NCBI GenBank assembly: GCA_022829145.1
Contig: CM040741.1
Location: 37,556,534-37,620,533 of the forward strand
DNA: 64,000 nt
From: Albula goreensis
Taxonomy: Eukaryota > Chordata > Actinopteri > Albuliformes > Albulidae
Direction of reading: 5' to 3'
In this document: piece by piece, positions 13,901 to 41,100 of the stretch
Numbering within the stretch: position 1 is the stretch's first letter
Layout: each line of letters begins with the position of its first letter
Program-made: the position numbers and the translations under genes
The notes under the pieces: model-generated
Database searches by the model: none
The model's input: the letters and a program-made list of their open reading frames with translations, nothing else
Told to the model about the DNA's origin: nothing

Positions 13901-13932
<32 letters not shown>
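13857..13932. repeat. Trinucleotide microsatellite (ACT)n then (AAT)n
   Basis: Imperfect ACT triplets pass into a pure TAA/AAT run. This points to one trinucleotide array that changed unit by substitution and expansion. Confidence 0.95.
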
Positions 13933-15329
13933 TAAAAGTAGTATTTTCACACACAGTTCTACTTTATTGTAACTCTGTTTTGTTATAGTTATTATTAATG
14001 CAAGTTATTGTTTAATTGTATGATGCACACTTCTTTTTTTTACTGACTTACAGAAGCTAAATAATAAGAGCCCATAATCCCCCTGTACTGTAGAGGCCCA
14101 GATCAACAGGGTTCTCTGTATATGCTGACATATGTTACATACACTCCATGACCTTATTAGATGTAGCTGAACTGCTTTTAGGTATTCATTCATCTGCTGA
14201 TCAAAGTTTGACAATGATGGATATTTTCCGCTAGATTTTGTAGTTTGCTAAGGAAATATGTGGGGCAAGTTTGAATTGCTTTTGTGTAAGCTATTAGAAT
14301 GAAAAAGCTTTTTGAGTCTAGAAAGATAAGTGAATTCTCCATTTTTTCATGCTAATCTTATTACTGATACATATCCGCTGTCAGGGCTTGGTCAGTTCCA
14401 TTCCAGTTCAGTCAACTCACAAAATGAATTGAAATACAGTAAATCAGATGAAAGAACATTACGGACATTGTTCAATGGAAAAATTAAATTTCCGTTAACT
14501 CTCTGAAATGACTTGAATGAAATAGAATTAACCTCAACCATTGTCTCTATCATTGAGTGTAAGAGCTGCATCCTGAGTGGTTATGCCTGTTCAAAACAAA
14601 GACAAGCAGAGAGGCTTGATTTACAATGGTTACAGAACCTCTGTCAAAAACAAGTTGGTCAGACAGCTTCTCTTTGGAAACAAGCATGTCTCCAAAAGCT
14701 GAAACCAAATATTCAACCCACTGGGTGCTGTATGCAATGTTGAAACCTGCCAATAGAGGTCACTATGTCCATTATGTCCATGGGATGGGACAACTCTGGA
14801 AGAGAACCTTCACATAGTTTCACAATCACTATAGGATATGTAGTATGGATGCTTTGCATCCTCAGGATGTACATGTTTAAACTTAAAGTCACCACATTAT
14901 GTCGAAACCTAGGACGGATCTGTAAGAAACAAAGCAAGAGAAGGTGATTACAGTAACTGAATAGGTTTAATTGTTCTTCCGTTTGTAAGTCAGAGCTGTG
15001 TGTAATCACATTATGAAAATTATTACCAGCTGCTGTGTAATAAAACACTGCTTTCAGTGGGGGGTCGAGTAATTGCCGGAATATGATTGGCCATGTCGGG
15101 ACATGTGGAGAGGATGTGAACTCAGTGTTTTGAATTATGATTAATTTGAGCCCAAAATTCAAAAGAAGGAGGGATTACTGAGAAAACATCTGCTTCCGAT
15201 AAGCTTAAAGAATTTACATTTTGCACAATGAACAAGATAGTCAATCTATTCACTGATTTGTCCAAATACGTCTGATATAATTTTTGTCCAATGGAAATAG
15301 AGTGCGTTTAGAATGTTGTTGAATAAAAA

Positions 15330-15520
15330 AGTACTCCGTCTTGGCCGCGTGATTTCTCTGAAAAGTGGGCGGGAAAGCGTTCGTGACGCAAAATGATGAA
15401 AGGGGAGTGTCGACGGGCACTCCGTTGAAGAAATGAAAACATAGGAGTAGTCAGTGAGAAAATGAGTGAGACTGAAGACTCAGTCACCAAGACAAAGGCA
15501 CAAAAGATTTAGATGTAAGG
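15330..15520 (+). promoter_or_regulatory. Candidate promoter with E2F-type site
   Basis: A local CpG cluster contains GGGCGGGAAA at 15367-15376, a close match to the E2F consensus (TTTCCCGCC read in reverse). TGACGCAA, a CRE/ATF-like motif, lies at 15384-15391. A donor-like GTAAGG follows at 15515. A second exon-like segment (acceptor CTGCAG near 15728, donor GTATGA near 15788) lies downstream. Human RHOBTB2 is reported as an E2F1-responsive gene, so this block 6.8 kb upstream of the RhoBTB start codon is a reasonable candidate for an untranslated first exon. It is inferred from motifs only. Confidence 0.35.
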
Positions 15521-18500
15521 AAAGTACACCGTAGTCACATCTACTGACATATATTGGAAGTTAGAGGGAGTCGACTATCTGAAGAGATAAGTAATCTGTA
15601 TCGGTCGTTGCATTGGTGAATAGAGAGATGAGGATGCTGCTTTGTGACAGCTGAATTGCAACAATATATCGCCTCGGGACCCACATTCCAGAGTCGTGTT
15701 TCTATCGGCACCTTGCTCTGCCTGCAGGGAGAGTGGAGAGCTTCGCGGGTGGAGTGGCATGTGGGTCAATTCTAGAACAGTTGGAAGGTATGAATGCATT
15801 TTAAATGTAGTTGGGCACTGGTCACGTTTTTACAGCATGCTTTATTTGAATTTAATCCACAGAAAAAAACACGACATTCCTACATTAATTGTATAAGAAG
15901 TACATGGTATTCTCTGCGATGCATTACCGGCTGTAAATTCCAAATGCAGAAATGATCTCATTTCACTTTGCATTTCTGACAATAGATCCTCAGACAAAGG
16001 AGGAAGCTTTTTCACGTGAAATCATCACTGCGGTGAGGTAGAGATGGGCTTGGCTCAATGGAAGAGGTGTCGCTTTTAAGAACTGTTGTTATGGTATGCT
16101 TAAAATACTAAATCCATTCACAAATCTTCGACACGGCGCAGGTACAATGTGGCTCATTGAAAAATAAAAATGCAATCTTTACGGATAGCTATTGTTGATA
16201 TTTTATTTATGAAATCCGCAATTGTATTACCAGCTCCACAGCTATTCAGCTACTTAGCTAGCTGTTGGCTTTCCATTATGCTTGTATTTTCTGTAGTTGT
16301 GTTTGAGATATTATTAATGACGAAATCATGCTTTTGTGTCCCTTGTGTGCATTGACGCCAGTTCAGGCGCTATGATGCAGTGTTAGAATGAAAGTATCTC
16401 ATTCTTTACAAATAGTTCTAACAGTGCTTTTCAGTACAAAGCAAAAAAATAAGTTAGGCTTTATGACAAGACCTAAGGCTGCTAAGTCTTCTCGTCAGCT
16501 AGCATGAGCATCGTCTCCTGATTGAGAAATTAAGAATGAGTGCTTGCAAAAACATGCATTTAACAATAGAGCACCGATGTTCACCAGAACTTTATCCAGT
16601 GTCCTTAAGAAAGCATATATTCCTTCTGGACAAAGGACTCAGAAAAATGAACATCTGTTCTCAAACCATTCCAAAATGTTTTGCCATGTGCCTGATTGTG
16701 TCAGCATACATTCTGCTATCACATTTTGCTTACAGCTGCTTGATATTATAAAAATATGGCCTCATTTTGAATGTTCCACAGATACCTCAGTACTAAGATT
16801 TGTGTGAAGTGATGTTTGCTGGAAAGGTGTATCACTCACCTCTTCTTAGGTGGATCTATAGATTTGTAGTTGCTACGGTCACAGGTGCTATTCAGCTTGA
16901 CAGGAGTAGGATTACAGAGTAAAATTTGACATCACAGCATTTTAGCATTTTCATTGAATGCAGTATTTTTTTAAAATACATTTTTGAGTAGTCAGGCAAA
17001 TCCAGTGATTTGTGTTTGAGGGAAGTGAAGTATAGTGAAGTGAAGCCTTGACCACATTTCTACAGAAACTAAAAGACACACCTGTTTGCTTTGCTTTCTG
17101 ATATGTTTCTCGCACGGTCAACCCCCATCATAAAGGCGTGTGCGCATATATGTGTGCATGTGATTTTGTGTGTATCAAAATGCAGCTGAGCGAACAAACA
17201 GGGGAAGCTTTTGATTTGAATTTTTGATTTTTCAGGTAAGTTTTGCTTTCATGCCATTCAGATAGTATAAGGTTGGTAACTCTCTTAAGTAGTCATTATG
17301 ACCTGAGGTGCTGTTTAGAGCCTGCCATGCTTGTGAAACACTGTTATGAACGTCTGTTGTGTAAGTGTGTCCAGTTTCTCTGGAATGGAACTTTATTTCC
17401 CTTTGAAACTGGAATTTCTCCAGAGTAGTGGGGCGTTACAGTGCAGGCTCAGACATGCTTGAGGGCTGTGGGTTCTCTGGTTGTTGGGGTGTTTTGCTCC
17501 TTATCAACCTGTCATTTTAGTCTAATTTTTTTCCACACTCTAACATACCTGTCAGGTTACAGCAGGCAGGTGCCAGAACAAATTACTGGAAGAACTGAGT
17601 CAGGAATGCATATGTTGATTTTCATTCGATGCGTATGCGCCTAGTGTAACTGGCTAATTAGACCACATAAAATCAAGCGCAATGTAAAGTGCCATTTTGT
17701 AAAAATGGGGTTACATATTCAAATTAAATTATTTGGCTTGTGAAGTAGTTAAAAGTGGAAAGAGGCATGCACTTGGTTCTTCAGCTTTTCTATGTTCACC
17801 ATCAACACTGGCCAGGCACAGATGCAGATATATGAGGTAGCCTACACATTCACTCTGTTGTGAAGTAGAGAAATTGTTTCCATATTAATGCACTCAGAGT
17901 AACTCTGCTGGACTTTAGTTTAATACCAGGTCTGAGGGAGTGCTGGATGTGCTGTAGGCAAATTAACAGTAAAATATAATAGCATTGCAGCAAGTCATAC
18001 CATGGGCTGTAACATAACAGCAGTTTTCAAATATTTAAACATATTTTTAATTTCATATTTATATATTTAATATTTATGCTTTGAAGTATTTTTAAAAGAA
18101 ATAAAATCTTTTATCATTAGATAGATTTGTCAATAGATTTGTCATTATACTTTCCAAAAAACTTCAATATATTTGCAATGTATTGCATTTCCACCCTTAA
18201 TTCCGTGCAGCTTTTTCAAACCAGTGCATCACCTGCAGCCCCTGCTGCGCGCTGGTGTCTCTCCACGCTCAACCCTAGAACTAAGGCGCGGCCCGGGATC
18301 TCCCTGTCTGCTGTCTCCCGGCAGGAATGAGTCATTCCTGTGCTCCACCCCTCCTCTCTCTTTCCCTGTGCGCTCTGGTCTGGTTGGACTAGCAACCTGT
18401 TTCCGAGAGCTGAGATCATCGCTCTGATCTCTTCTTGCCTCTCCAGCCTACAATCCAACCAGTCCACAAAGTACAATTTCCACTTTGCTCAGATCAACTC

Positions 18501-18870
18501 CACTGATAGAGTATATGTTGTCCTTGTTGGAATCATATAAATCACATGGTTAAGTTAACCAGTCATCATTTTGCTGTGTGTCTACTGCTTTGGTTTTTGG
18601 ATAGTAGCCAAGGTCCATGACAATAGTGGTGTGGTTATAGAGTGGTACTGCTGAAGCTTCCTGTGAGGAAAGTAATTGATCAGCAGTGTGGTGGGGCCAG
18701 CGGAAATGCCACTGTAGCGCTGGGGCTGAGGCCATGGCAGCGCGGCACTGAGCTGGAGGATGCTCCATGCATCCTGATTCTCTGCTACTCGTCCCCTGGA
18801 CCTGTTTACTGGCAGGCTGGAGTCTGGGTTACATAATAAGTCTGCACTTGCTACGCCTGTGGCATGGTCT
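15521..18870. other. Non-coding stretch
   Basis: No coding exon or RNA gene recognised. It is AT-rich with scattered short open frames lacking domains. A patch with CGCGCTGG and GCGCGGCCCGGG near 18245-18300 is locally GC-rich. Confidence 0.45.
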
Positions 18871-18876
18871 CAATAC

Positions 18877-19146
18877 TACACACACGCACGCTCACTACAC
18901 ATACACACATGCACACTCACTACATACATACACACACACACACACAAGCACACAATTATACAGCACACACTCACCTCACATGTATGCATACACACACCAC
19001 AAACATGCACACGTGCAAAAAACAAACTACCTCACACTCTCACACTTTGTACACAGACTCAATCATAGACTGCTATGGTCCCACTTACAGATGAAACACA
19101 TGCCTACACACACACACACACACACGTGTGTGTGCACGCGCGCTCA
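18877..19146. repeat. Imperfect CA repeat ending in a CA-CG-TG purine/pyrimidine alternation
   Basis: CA-rich degenerate repeats run from 18877 to about 19010. A purer block at 19106-19145 reads (AC)n then GTGTGTGTG and CACGCGCGC. The last block alternates purine and pyrimidine with few breaks and is self-complementary, so it is a candidate for Z-DNA or hairpin formation. It lies directly upstream of the CpG-rich block at 19180. Confidence 0.85.
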
Positions 19147-19179
19147 CACCTGCACACACCATGTAAAGGACCCATGTGC

Positions 19180-19460
19180 GTGCTGTTACGTCACGTGAGC
19201 AGGCTTCTGGCAGCACGGCAGAGCTGGCGGTTGGGGGCAGGAGGGCATCCTTGGGGAGCGCAGATGGGCAGACGGGCAGGGAGGTCAGGGCGTGCACCTG
19301 CCCCCGGCAGAAGAGAGGTCCCGGTTATGGAGCACTCAGCTCTGCTCTGCTCAGCTTAGCTCTGCTCCGGGGACCAGGCTGCCGCTGCGACCGCTGCTGG
19401 AGCGCTTACATAACCCGGGGAGCGAGAGCGGGAAGCAGGGGCGGGGGCGTCTGGAGGAAA
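19180..19460 (+). promoter_or_regulatory. CpG island-like block, candidate RhoBTB promoter
   Basis: This is among the most CpG-dense stretches of the upstream region, with roughly 20 CpGs in 280 bases. It opens with TTACGTCACGTGAG at 19186-19199, where a CRE-like TTACGTCA overlaps a CACGTG E-box. GC-box-like GGGGCGGGGGCG follows at about 19439-19450. It lies about 2.7 kb upstream of the coding start, on the same strand logic as the gene. A first untranslated exon splicing to 22185 would fit, but I cannot identify the donor with confidence. Confidence 0.45.
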
Positions 19461-19524
19461 TCTCCCTCTGTCTCTGCCCCAATTCTGCCTCTCAACACAG
19501 ACGGGGGAGAGACAGGGCACTACT

Positions 19525-19546
19525 GTGGGGGTGGGGGAGGGGGACG
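19525..19546 (+). other. G-quadruplex candidate
   Basis: Consecutive runs of four or more G are separated by one-base loops (GGGGG-T-GGGGG-A-GGGGG, then ACGG). It lies at the 3' edge of the CpG-rich block. Confidence 0.6.
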
Positions 19547-19549
19547 GTT

Positions 19550-21460
19550 TAGAGGGCTACAGTCAGTGACTGGGAAGAGAATGGGTGCGCACAAGTGCAG
19601 TTTTAAGCTTGTAGGTGTGGCAGTGTCAAAGTGGGTCAGTAGGAGAATTCTGCCCATTGAGGTTGAGTCAATGCCCATAGCCCCAAAATTTGTAATGCCA
19701 CACCCCCTTTTTCCCTCTATCGACCCCTTCATGAGCACATCATTAGTCTGTGTCTGGGTCATCCCTGGAAAAGCGTGCTTGAGTGAATTCAAGTGACATT
19801 GTCTCAGTCGGTCTCCTATATTGTGTGTGCATGAAACTGTCTATTTGTGAATTACATCATAAGCCCTGTTAGGTAATGCCACAAGCTGACTACTCACTTT
19901 GTGCAGGGAGCACTTTGTAAATATGGGTGGTATTCATCATTTACAGTCATCTAAACTACGGATTGTGTCTACAGTAAGACAATTAGTATGCCAGCAGTGA
20001 GCGACAGTATATCAGAGTTCAGGTACTCAGGCTTGCTCACAACATGCTTACCCCAGAGTGTGCCATTTATTTTCTCTTCTTGACATTGTGTTTTTGAAAC
20101 CGATCTCCTCCTTTGCTCACTGCACATTATATCTGTCCTGAAACACTCTGCACAGGTGGCTGTTCCAGAATGTACTCTTGAGACTGTAAACAAAAGAAAT
20201 AACTCAACAACAGCCCTATCTTCCCGCCTAGAAGTGCAGACGTGCAGTTTGGCATGAGGGAAGAACACTCCCCTTTTAGCTGATTGTATAAAAGTTACAA
20301 ATGGCACTGGGACCACTCCTCACCTTATTTTTCATGTGCTTCTACTTGACAAGCATCAAGGTCCAGGTTTTACCTGCAGTGGGCTGTATGCAGAGGTAAT
20401 CCAGGTAGGGCTTTCCTTTCACACACATAGGAGACTGTGAGAGAATGTAAATGTACATAATATCTAGGGTTGTGAATGTATAATGTTTTTCGAGATATGG
20501 ATATGTATGTATTTCTGAAGGGCATACTTGGATTATGGCATGCACTCATAAATAGTGTATGTGTTTTCCCTCTGTTCCTTTGTTGTGTTGGTACTTTTCT
20601 TCAGTAGAGGTGAAGCTTTGTGAAGTTTTGCCTTTGTTATGGGAAGCAATGCACATGTGCAAGGTTCAGGGTGAGACTTTCATATTATAAAGTAGGTCTT
20701 GTTATAAACAGAGGACTCAAATGAATGGTGTAGGTTAATTTTTTTTGGATGGGAGTGGGACAGTTATGTTTTTAAACTCGGAGCTCTCTGCCAGGTATGT
20801 CAGAGGAACAGAGGAACAAAGTCAAGTGCTAGTTAAAAATTCACGGTTCACATGATGTCAGTAAACATTCAAGCATACATCCTGTGGTTTGTGGCTCAGA
20901 TTCATTTGAAAGCTGATGCCTTGGAAACTTGCCCATAAATTTTCCATTGAAACTGCAATTTGTTATTTATTGTATCATGAAAGGTCACTTCTCTCTGTGT
21001 CTACCCTTTACCACAAAAACACAGTTCATTGATATAAAGAGGGGTTTTTGGGAAGGATTCTCTCAGCTGTTAATTTGGAAAAAAATTGACACTTTTGTTT
21101 TACCAATTTCCATTTGGTAATATTCAATAGCTTGGGCTTATTGTGTCCATTACACAAACTCAAAGCATCAAGTGGAAACTTATCATATTAAATAAACTTT
21201 ATATGATTATTTCATATAGCTGGCTGGATCAGTGTGACGGACTCTGAATTCCTGCATTGTCCACTGCTATCGCCTTTCTCTAGATAATTCTCTTTGAACC
21301 AGTGTTTTTACCGATTTGTAACCTATAATGGAGGACAACACAAAGTCTTCCCTACAAGGTTTACTCACACACTGTCTCTGCCTGAGGTTGTTGTTTACAA
21401 GTTAACTGCAATTTTGGCAGGGCTTTCAATTTGAACAGTGGACAGGCTTTTACACTTCTG
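19550..21460. other. Non-coding stretch
   Basis: No exon, RNA gene or mobile element recognised. Ordinary AT-rich upstream sequence. Confidence 0.45.
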
Positions 21461-21474
21461 CCTACCCAGACGGA

Positions 21475-21640
21475 AATAATAGGCGATCGCCCAAAATAAA
21501 CTCCTGGGATCAAAGCGACTGCTCATTAAAAGGCCGAATCCATAATTATTATTAGCACTGGCGTATCACTTGGTAACGTCGGTGAGTGCTCGGTGAGGAG
21601 AAGATTTGCATTCAAAGCAGGGGACAAAATTAATTTGGCA
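21475..21640. promoter_or_regulatory. Possible conserved non-coding element
   Basis: An unusually complex segment with little simple repeat. It contains a palindromic GGCGATCGCC near 21482, homeodomain-type TAATTATTATTAG near 21543 and AAATTAATTTGG near 21629. It sits about 0.6 kb upstream of the first coding exon. The enhancer-like composition is suggestive only, since conservation cannot be tested here. Confidence 0.25.
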
Positions 21641-21809
21641 GCTCCCACACTATCCTCTCCATCGTAAATAGCCTTTCAGCCCTCTATCTCTGAGCCGCGG
21701 CCAGGCGGTCCAGTTCTGCTGGCTTGCCCCTGTGTGTATCAGGAACCCAGGTTTCATCTGTGCAGCCCGGATTAGGGGCGGACGGCCAAGCCTGTCGAAC
21801 AGCACCTGC

Positions 21810-21823
21810 CCACTAGAGGGCGA
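21810..21823 (+). promoter_or_regulatory. CTCF-type motif
   Basis: CCACTAGAGGGCGA matches the CTCF core consensus CCASYAGRKGGCRS at 13 of 14 positions. It lies 0.37 kb upstream of the first coding exon of the RhoBTB gene. A second match in the same orientation lies downstream of the gene at 44550. Confidence 0.5.
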
Positions 21824-22158
21824 CCAGAAAAACAGCAGAACGTCAGGTGTGAAATCAGAGTGAATTTTACTTGGATAGTATACTTTTAATCCCTTTTGCC
21901 TTTTTAAATTCTCTAGAAGTTGAGTTGACTGAACATTTTATTCATGTAGAATAATGAGGGCTGACTTCATTGACTTCTCTTCACCAAAGACAGTAGACCT
22001 AGCCCTGCCCTATACTTAATGGCCTATAACAAGGATGAATGGGACTGCAGTATCCGTGCCATTAACATGGATCATTTGGGGCTCTTTTTTGTGCTAATAC
22101 AGTGACTGCTCTATGTGTACTGTATGTTGTGATGTATTACTCTTTATATACTCTATAA

Positions 22159-36871
<14,713 letters not shown>

Positions 36872-38185
36872 GGGTCCATCCGAGGCACCTGCCCTGCCTC
36901 CTCCCCCTTTCCCCTCCTCCAGCCCTGACCCCCTGCCTACCGCAGCAAAGCACAGTGGGGCTTCTGGCCCCACACGCCACAACAGAGCTTAATGGAGCTC
37001 TGATTCACCTCCTACCCGATGCTTTCTCAGTTGAGACCTGCCCTTGCCCCAAGCCTCTGAGTGGGCAGAGGAAGCCTTATTTACAGCTGCAAACTGCACT
37101 CTGCCTGGCCCTGACTCACAGCTACTTCCCAGCAGGGCTGTCGTTTCCCGGCTGTATTACAGAAGCCCCGAGGCAATGGTGGAACCCAGGGTCACTTCAC
37201 TACTGCTCCGGGATCATGGCCGAGGGAGAGAATTGATGATTGTTGTTCTGGTGTTCTGATTTAAGCTTGAGCTCTTGGTTGCAAAGTTAAGAACACTAAA
37301 CCAAATGGAGGGGAAAATTTATTTTGTTTGACAAAAAATGGCAGCAGGGATAGAGAAAACATGACAGAAAATGTGGTTTTGGTTGGCTGCCTCCAAACGT
37401 CCATCCACCCTCTGTCTGTCTTGAGGAATTTTCTTTGTGCATCCTTGTGTCTTTATCTCTTTATTTTTTTGTTTGTAAATGTCCCCCATACTGGAGTCCC
37501 TAGTTGCATCATTATTTTCGTAGTTGTAAAATCTGGTGGTGGAGGATTCAAGAGCAGTAGGGGTTATAAATGGTTCATACATCCAAGGAGGCCACAATGG
37601 GCACTCCTAAGAGGTAACTGTGAGTGATGAACCAACTTAGAGTGGCTCATTGGCTGGGGAACACCACCTGACCAAAGTAGATTCAAAGAGATGAGCCAAT
37701 GCTAGCCTGCTAAATGTTTTGAGGTAGAGGGCTGATGTTTATGCCAATATGTTTGCAGTTTCATGGAGCAACATCCAACAAAGTGAACAGTATTCCTGTG
37801 TCTAAGGGCTCTATGTAGACCATTCAGATGGGAGTTTGAAGGTGAACAAAAGAAAGAGAAGTCATCGCTCTATCCTCAGATGCCACGACACCCCATTTTC
37901 CCTCTGCCTGGCTATGTGCTCTCCTTTGACCATTTTCATATGAAAACACCTTAAGGAACTGTTGTCCTTCTCAAAGAATCTTCCCTTTTTTCGGCTTGAA
38001 CGTTCTCAAGTTTTCTGCCGGCTTTGGGTGACGAGGAAATATTTGGACAGTACCTCCACCAGGCAGACTTTTATAGTGTTTTAATTCCAGTGACTTTTTT
38101 CTGCTGCTGTTTTTCAGGTTTTTTTTTTTTTTTTTTTTTTTACTCAAACCCAAAAATAAAGCTGTGAAGACTCTTTTTAATGAAG
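36872..38185 (+). other. RhoBTB 3' untranslated region, proximal form
   Basis: It runs from the stop codon to a canonical AATAAA at 38155-38160, just after a T tract of about 23 bases (38119-38141). GT-containing sequence follows. A transcript ending here would have a 3' UTR of about 1.3 kb. The end is predicted from the signal only. Confidence 0.5.
38155..38160 (+). terminator. Proximal poly(A) signal candidate
   Basis: AATAAA 1.3 kb beyond the RhoBTB stop, with GTGAGTCC-like sequence about 30 bases downstream. Confidence 0.45.
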
Positions 38186-41100
38186 CACAATGTGAGTCCT
38201 CCACTATCTCTGCCTGTCACACCATAGCCCTCTGCCTGCCTGCCTGCCCCTCCAGGCGCACAGAGAGAAAACCAGGAGGCAAGAAGAGACAAGTCTCTTG
38301 ATCACCGTCGCTGTAGTATTAAAGTATGAAGCTATACGGAGGGCTCTTGCAGCTGCCTTTCCATGGAGGAAATCCCTCTCCTTCTAATATAATGGTGCTC
38401 AGTGTTTTTGAAAGACACAACCGTTGTGTGGTTTGAAACAGTATTGTGATGTGCTGTGGACATTTTTTTACAGGCCATCTCCATTTAGCTATCTAGGTTT
38501 TCACCACTCAGATGCCTCCCTTCGATGTACTTACCTTCGGGAGTGTCTTATTAGCCTTTGAAACTTAAGCTAATTTACAATAGACTCTAATAATATGTAA
38601 TTTGTTTTCACATAGCTAGGGGTCAGATTTTGTTGATATTCAGCACTAATTGTTTTTTTTTTTCTTTAAATCTTTATGCACATTCATTACCTGTGTATAA
38701 TGCACCATAATGTGGTCTTTGGTATGTTAAAATTATTTGTAAGGAAATGTATTGACGTCACAAAGTGCAGATGTCGGTTTTTGTTACCAGCAATGGAAGC
38801 TGAATCTCACCTCGCTAACTTAACATGACGCCATGGCAACAGGACCTGCCCGGCAGCATCTTATTTCCTGTTTAATCACATCTTTCTACTGTGTCAGCAG
38901 GTGAAAGATTTTAGATTAGGACCACCTAACCATGTTTAAATTGTCTGTCAGGAAACGTGTGCTTGAGGTATCCTAATTTGCGTGGCTTCAATGGACCACA
39001 GGATCGGGAATTAAGGTGGCTCGCAGTTTAAAAGCACATGTTTGTGGGTGCAGCTGTGTGCCTTGTTGATGGGTGTATGAGCCACAACTGTGGCCAGAGT
39101 CCTTTGACGAAGCAACATTTGGCTCAGCCTTGTTTGGAAATAGCAGGGCTTAAGACTGTTAAAATTCCCAGTCTCTTTTTTGTCCAGTGAATTCATAATA
39201 TATTGACTCCTACAGACAACATGTGATTGACTCCTCCTGACAATATGTGAATAGTGTCAAACTTGTGGCCTGGAGTTAAAAAGCAAGGCTAGGACACCAC
39301 ATGATTCAGATGAGTCATGTGTGCAGCCCCTTTCTCCTGTGTCACTGGGAGACACTCACTTGATGGAGCTTGAAAAAATGGGGAAAGTACAAAACAAAAT
39401 GAGAACAAAGGACTGGGGTTTCTGCATTAGCAGGAACGGTGTCAAATGAGCAGGTATGTGTGGAGGTTGGAGGAAGTTGCCCTGCTCTGTGTAGTAAGTC
39501 CTTACAGCGAGTCCATTGGGTTTTCCCCTCAGGACATGGCAGACTGAAAATCTCCACAAAAGTGTTCATTGCAGTGAAGCTGGATGGGCACCAGCACCTT
39601 GGTGATAATTATACATTATAGCTAGTTCTGATAACATCAGAGTTAGGATTGTGAGGCTTAGGAAAGAGAACTGTAGGGATCTGTGTTATATGAGAAATAT
39701 AAACAGAACTCTTGTGAACATATATGTGTCAAAGTTTCAAGATTAAAGAATTAAATAGGAAGAGACAGAAAACTACAGAATCTAATAAATGATATGGGTT
39801 ACACTGACACAGAAACAGTAAAATGTGGGATACAATTTTTTAGTCTCCACGTTGCTTTTGACAGACTTTATTTTTTGAAAATGGCAGTATATATTGGATG
39901 AAAACCTGGATGTGTCCAATTAAAGCTAATTGTTTGATATTGAGCATTTTAGATTGATTGCGATTACCTATCTGAAATTATGTGAAACAATTGATCTTCA
40001 CAGTGCTAGAACATTTTTGAGAACGTGTTTTTTCTTAGTTTTTGTACCCTTGCATATGATATGGTCAAAGCATTAAGCTGTGCTAGGGTAAATTATACCA
40101 GGTATGCACTTTTTTTGGTTATTGACATGAATGTGAATATGTTAGGATCCATTGCCCTTTCTCAGCAGTTTAGTTTGCTGTTGGCCAACTTCACCAGGTG
40201 ATGTGGTTGATAAGTGGCTGACAGTTTGTGATGCATTTTGCAATTTCTGAGCTTTAGTGGTGTTGGAAGAATCAAGAGCATTTGAGATGGGCATGATGGA
40301 ATCTCATAGAGAGTTCCAGGTCCTGCAGGTGAAGTTGTGCAATAGATGCTTCAGTTGACTGTGCGCCTCCTGCACACTTCTTATTGGCAGGCTGTTTTGC
40401 AGTGCCGTCCCATAATGGATCTGTCACGTGTGTCGTGAATTGAGAATTGGGTCCAGCGCTGTCATTCTGGCACACATTGCTACGTAAACCTGCCATGCTC
40501 TTTTTCTTAATAAAATAAATGAGGTTCTTTTTTTTTTACTTTTTTCACGTTTGTCCATTTTCAACATCAGTACATTTGCTTACGAAAAGAAAATTTATCG
40601 ATGTGTGCGATTGTTTTGCTTTTAAGTGTTAAACTTGGCCTTTGTTTTTCTCTGCACAGGCATGACATGTAGCACTAATTCTACTAGTTTGAGATAAGCT
40701 GTTTTTTTTGTGAGGGGTATATTCTGTCCATAAATGTAAGGAGAGAACTGGCAATGTCTCTCAAGTGCAGTATGAAGATGACTCTTACTGCTGCTGTCAT
40801 TAAGCTGACAATGTTTATTGGCTGAACTGGTGGAGTGCTTAGAGTGGGAATGGAGTTCTGATATTTGGCAGCTCTTGTGTTGTGTAGGATGACTTTGGGC
40901 AGACTCCACGGACAGCTGTGATAAAAATATGGACTGGCCTTAGATAAGATTGTAGCTGTTATCTGGTAGCGTGGTTTGAACCTGGAGTGAGTGAGCACCT
41001 GACTTGCATCGCGTATGTTTGTCATCTTCGTAATTATGCTGAGATACAGAAGAGACTGTGTGCCCCTTCATTTCCAGTAGTTCATGGTGTCTCATAACCA

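Noticed and set aside
38820-38842. Possible second X-box (GCCATGGCAAC near 38830)
   Set aside because: Only one half-site is good and there is no CpG enrichment or second motif nearby.
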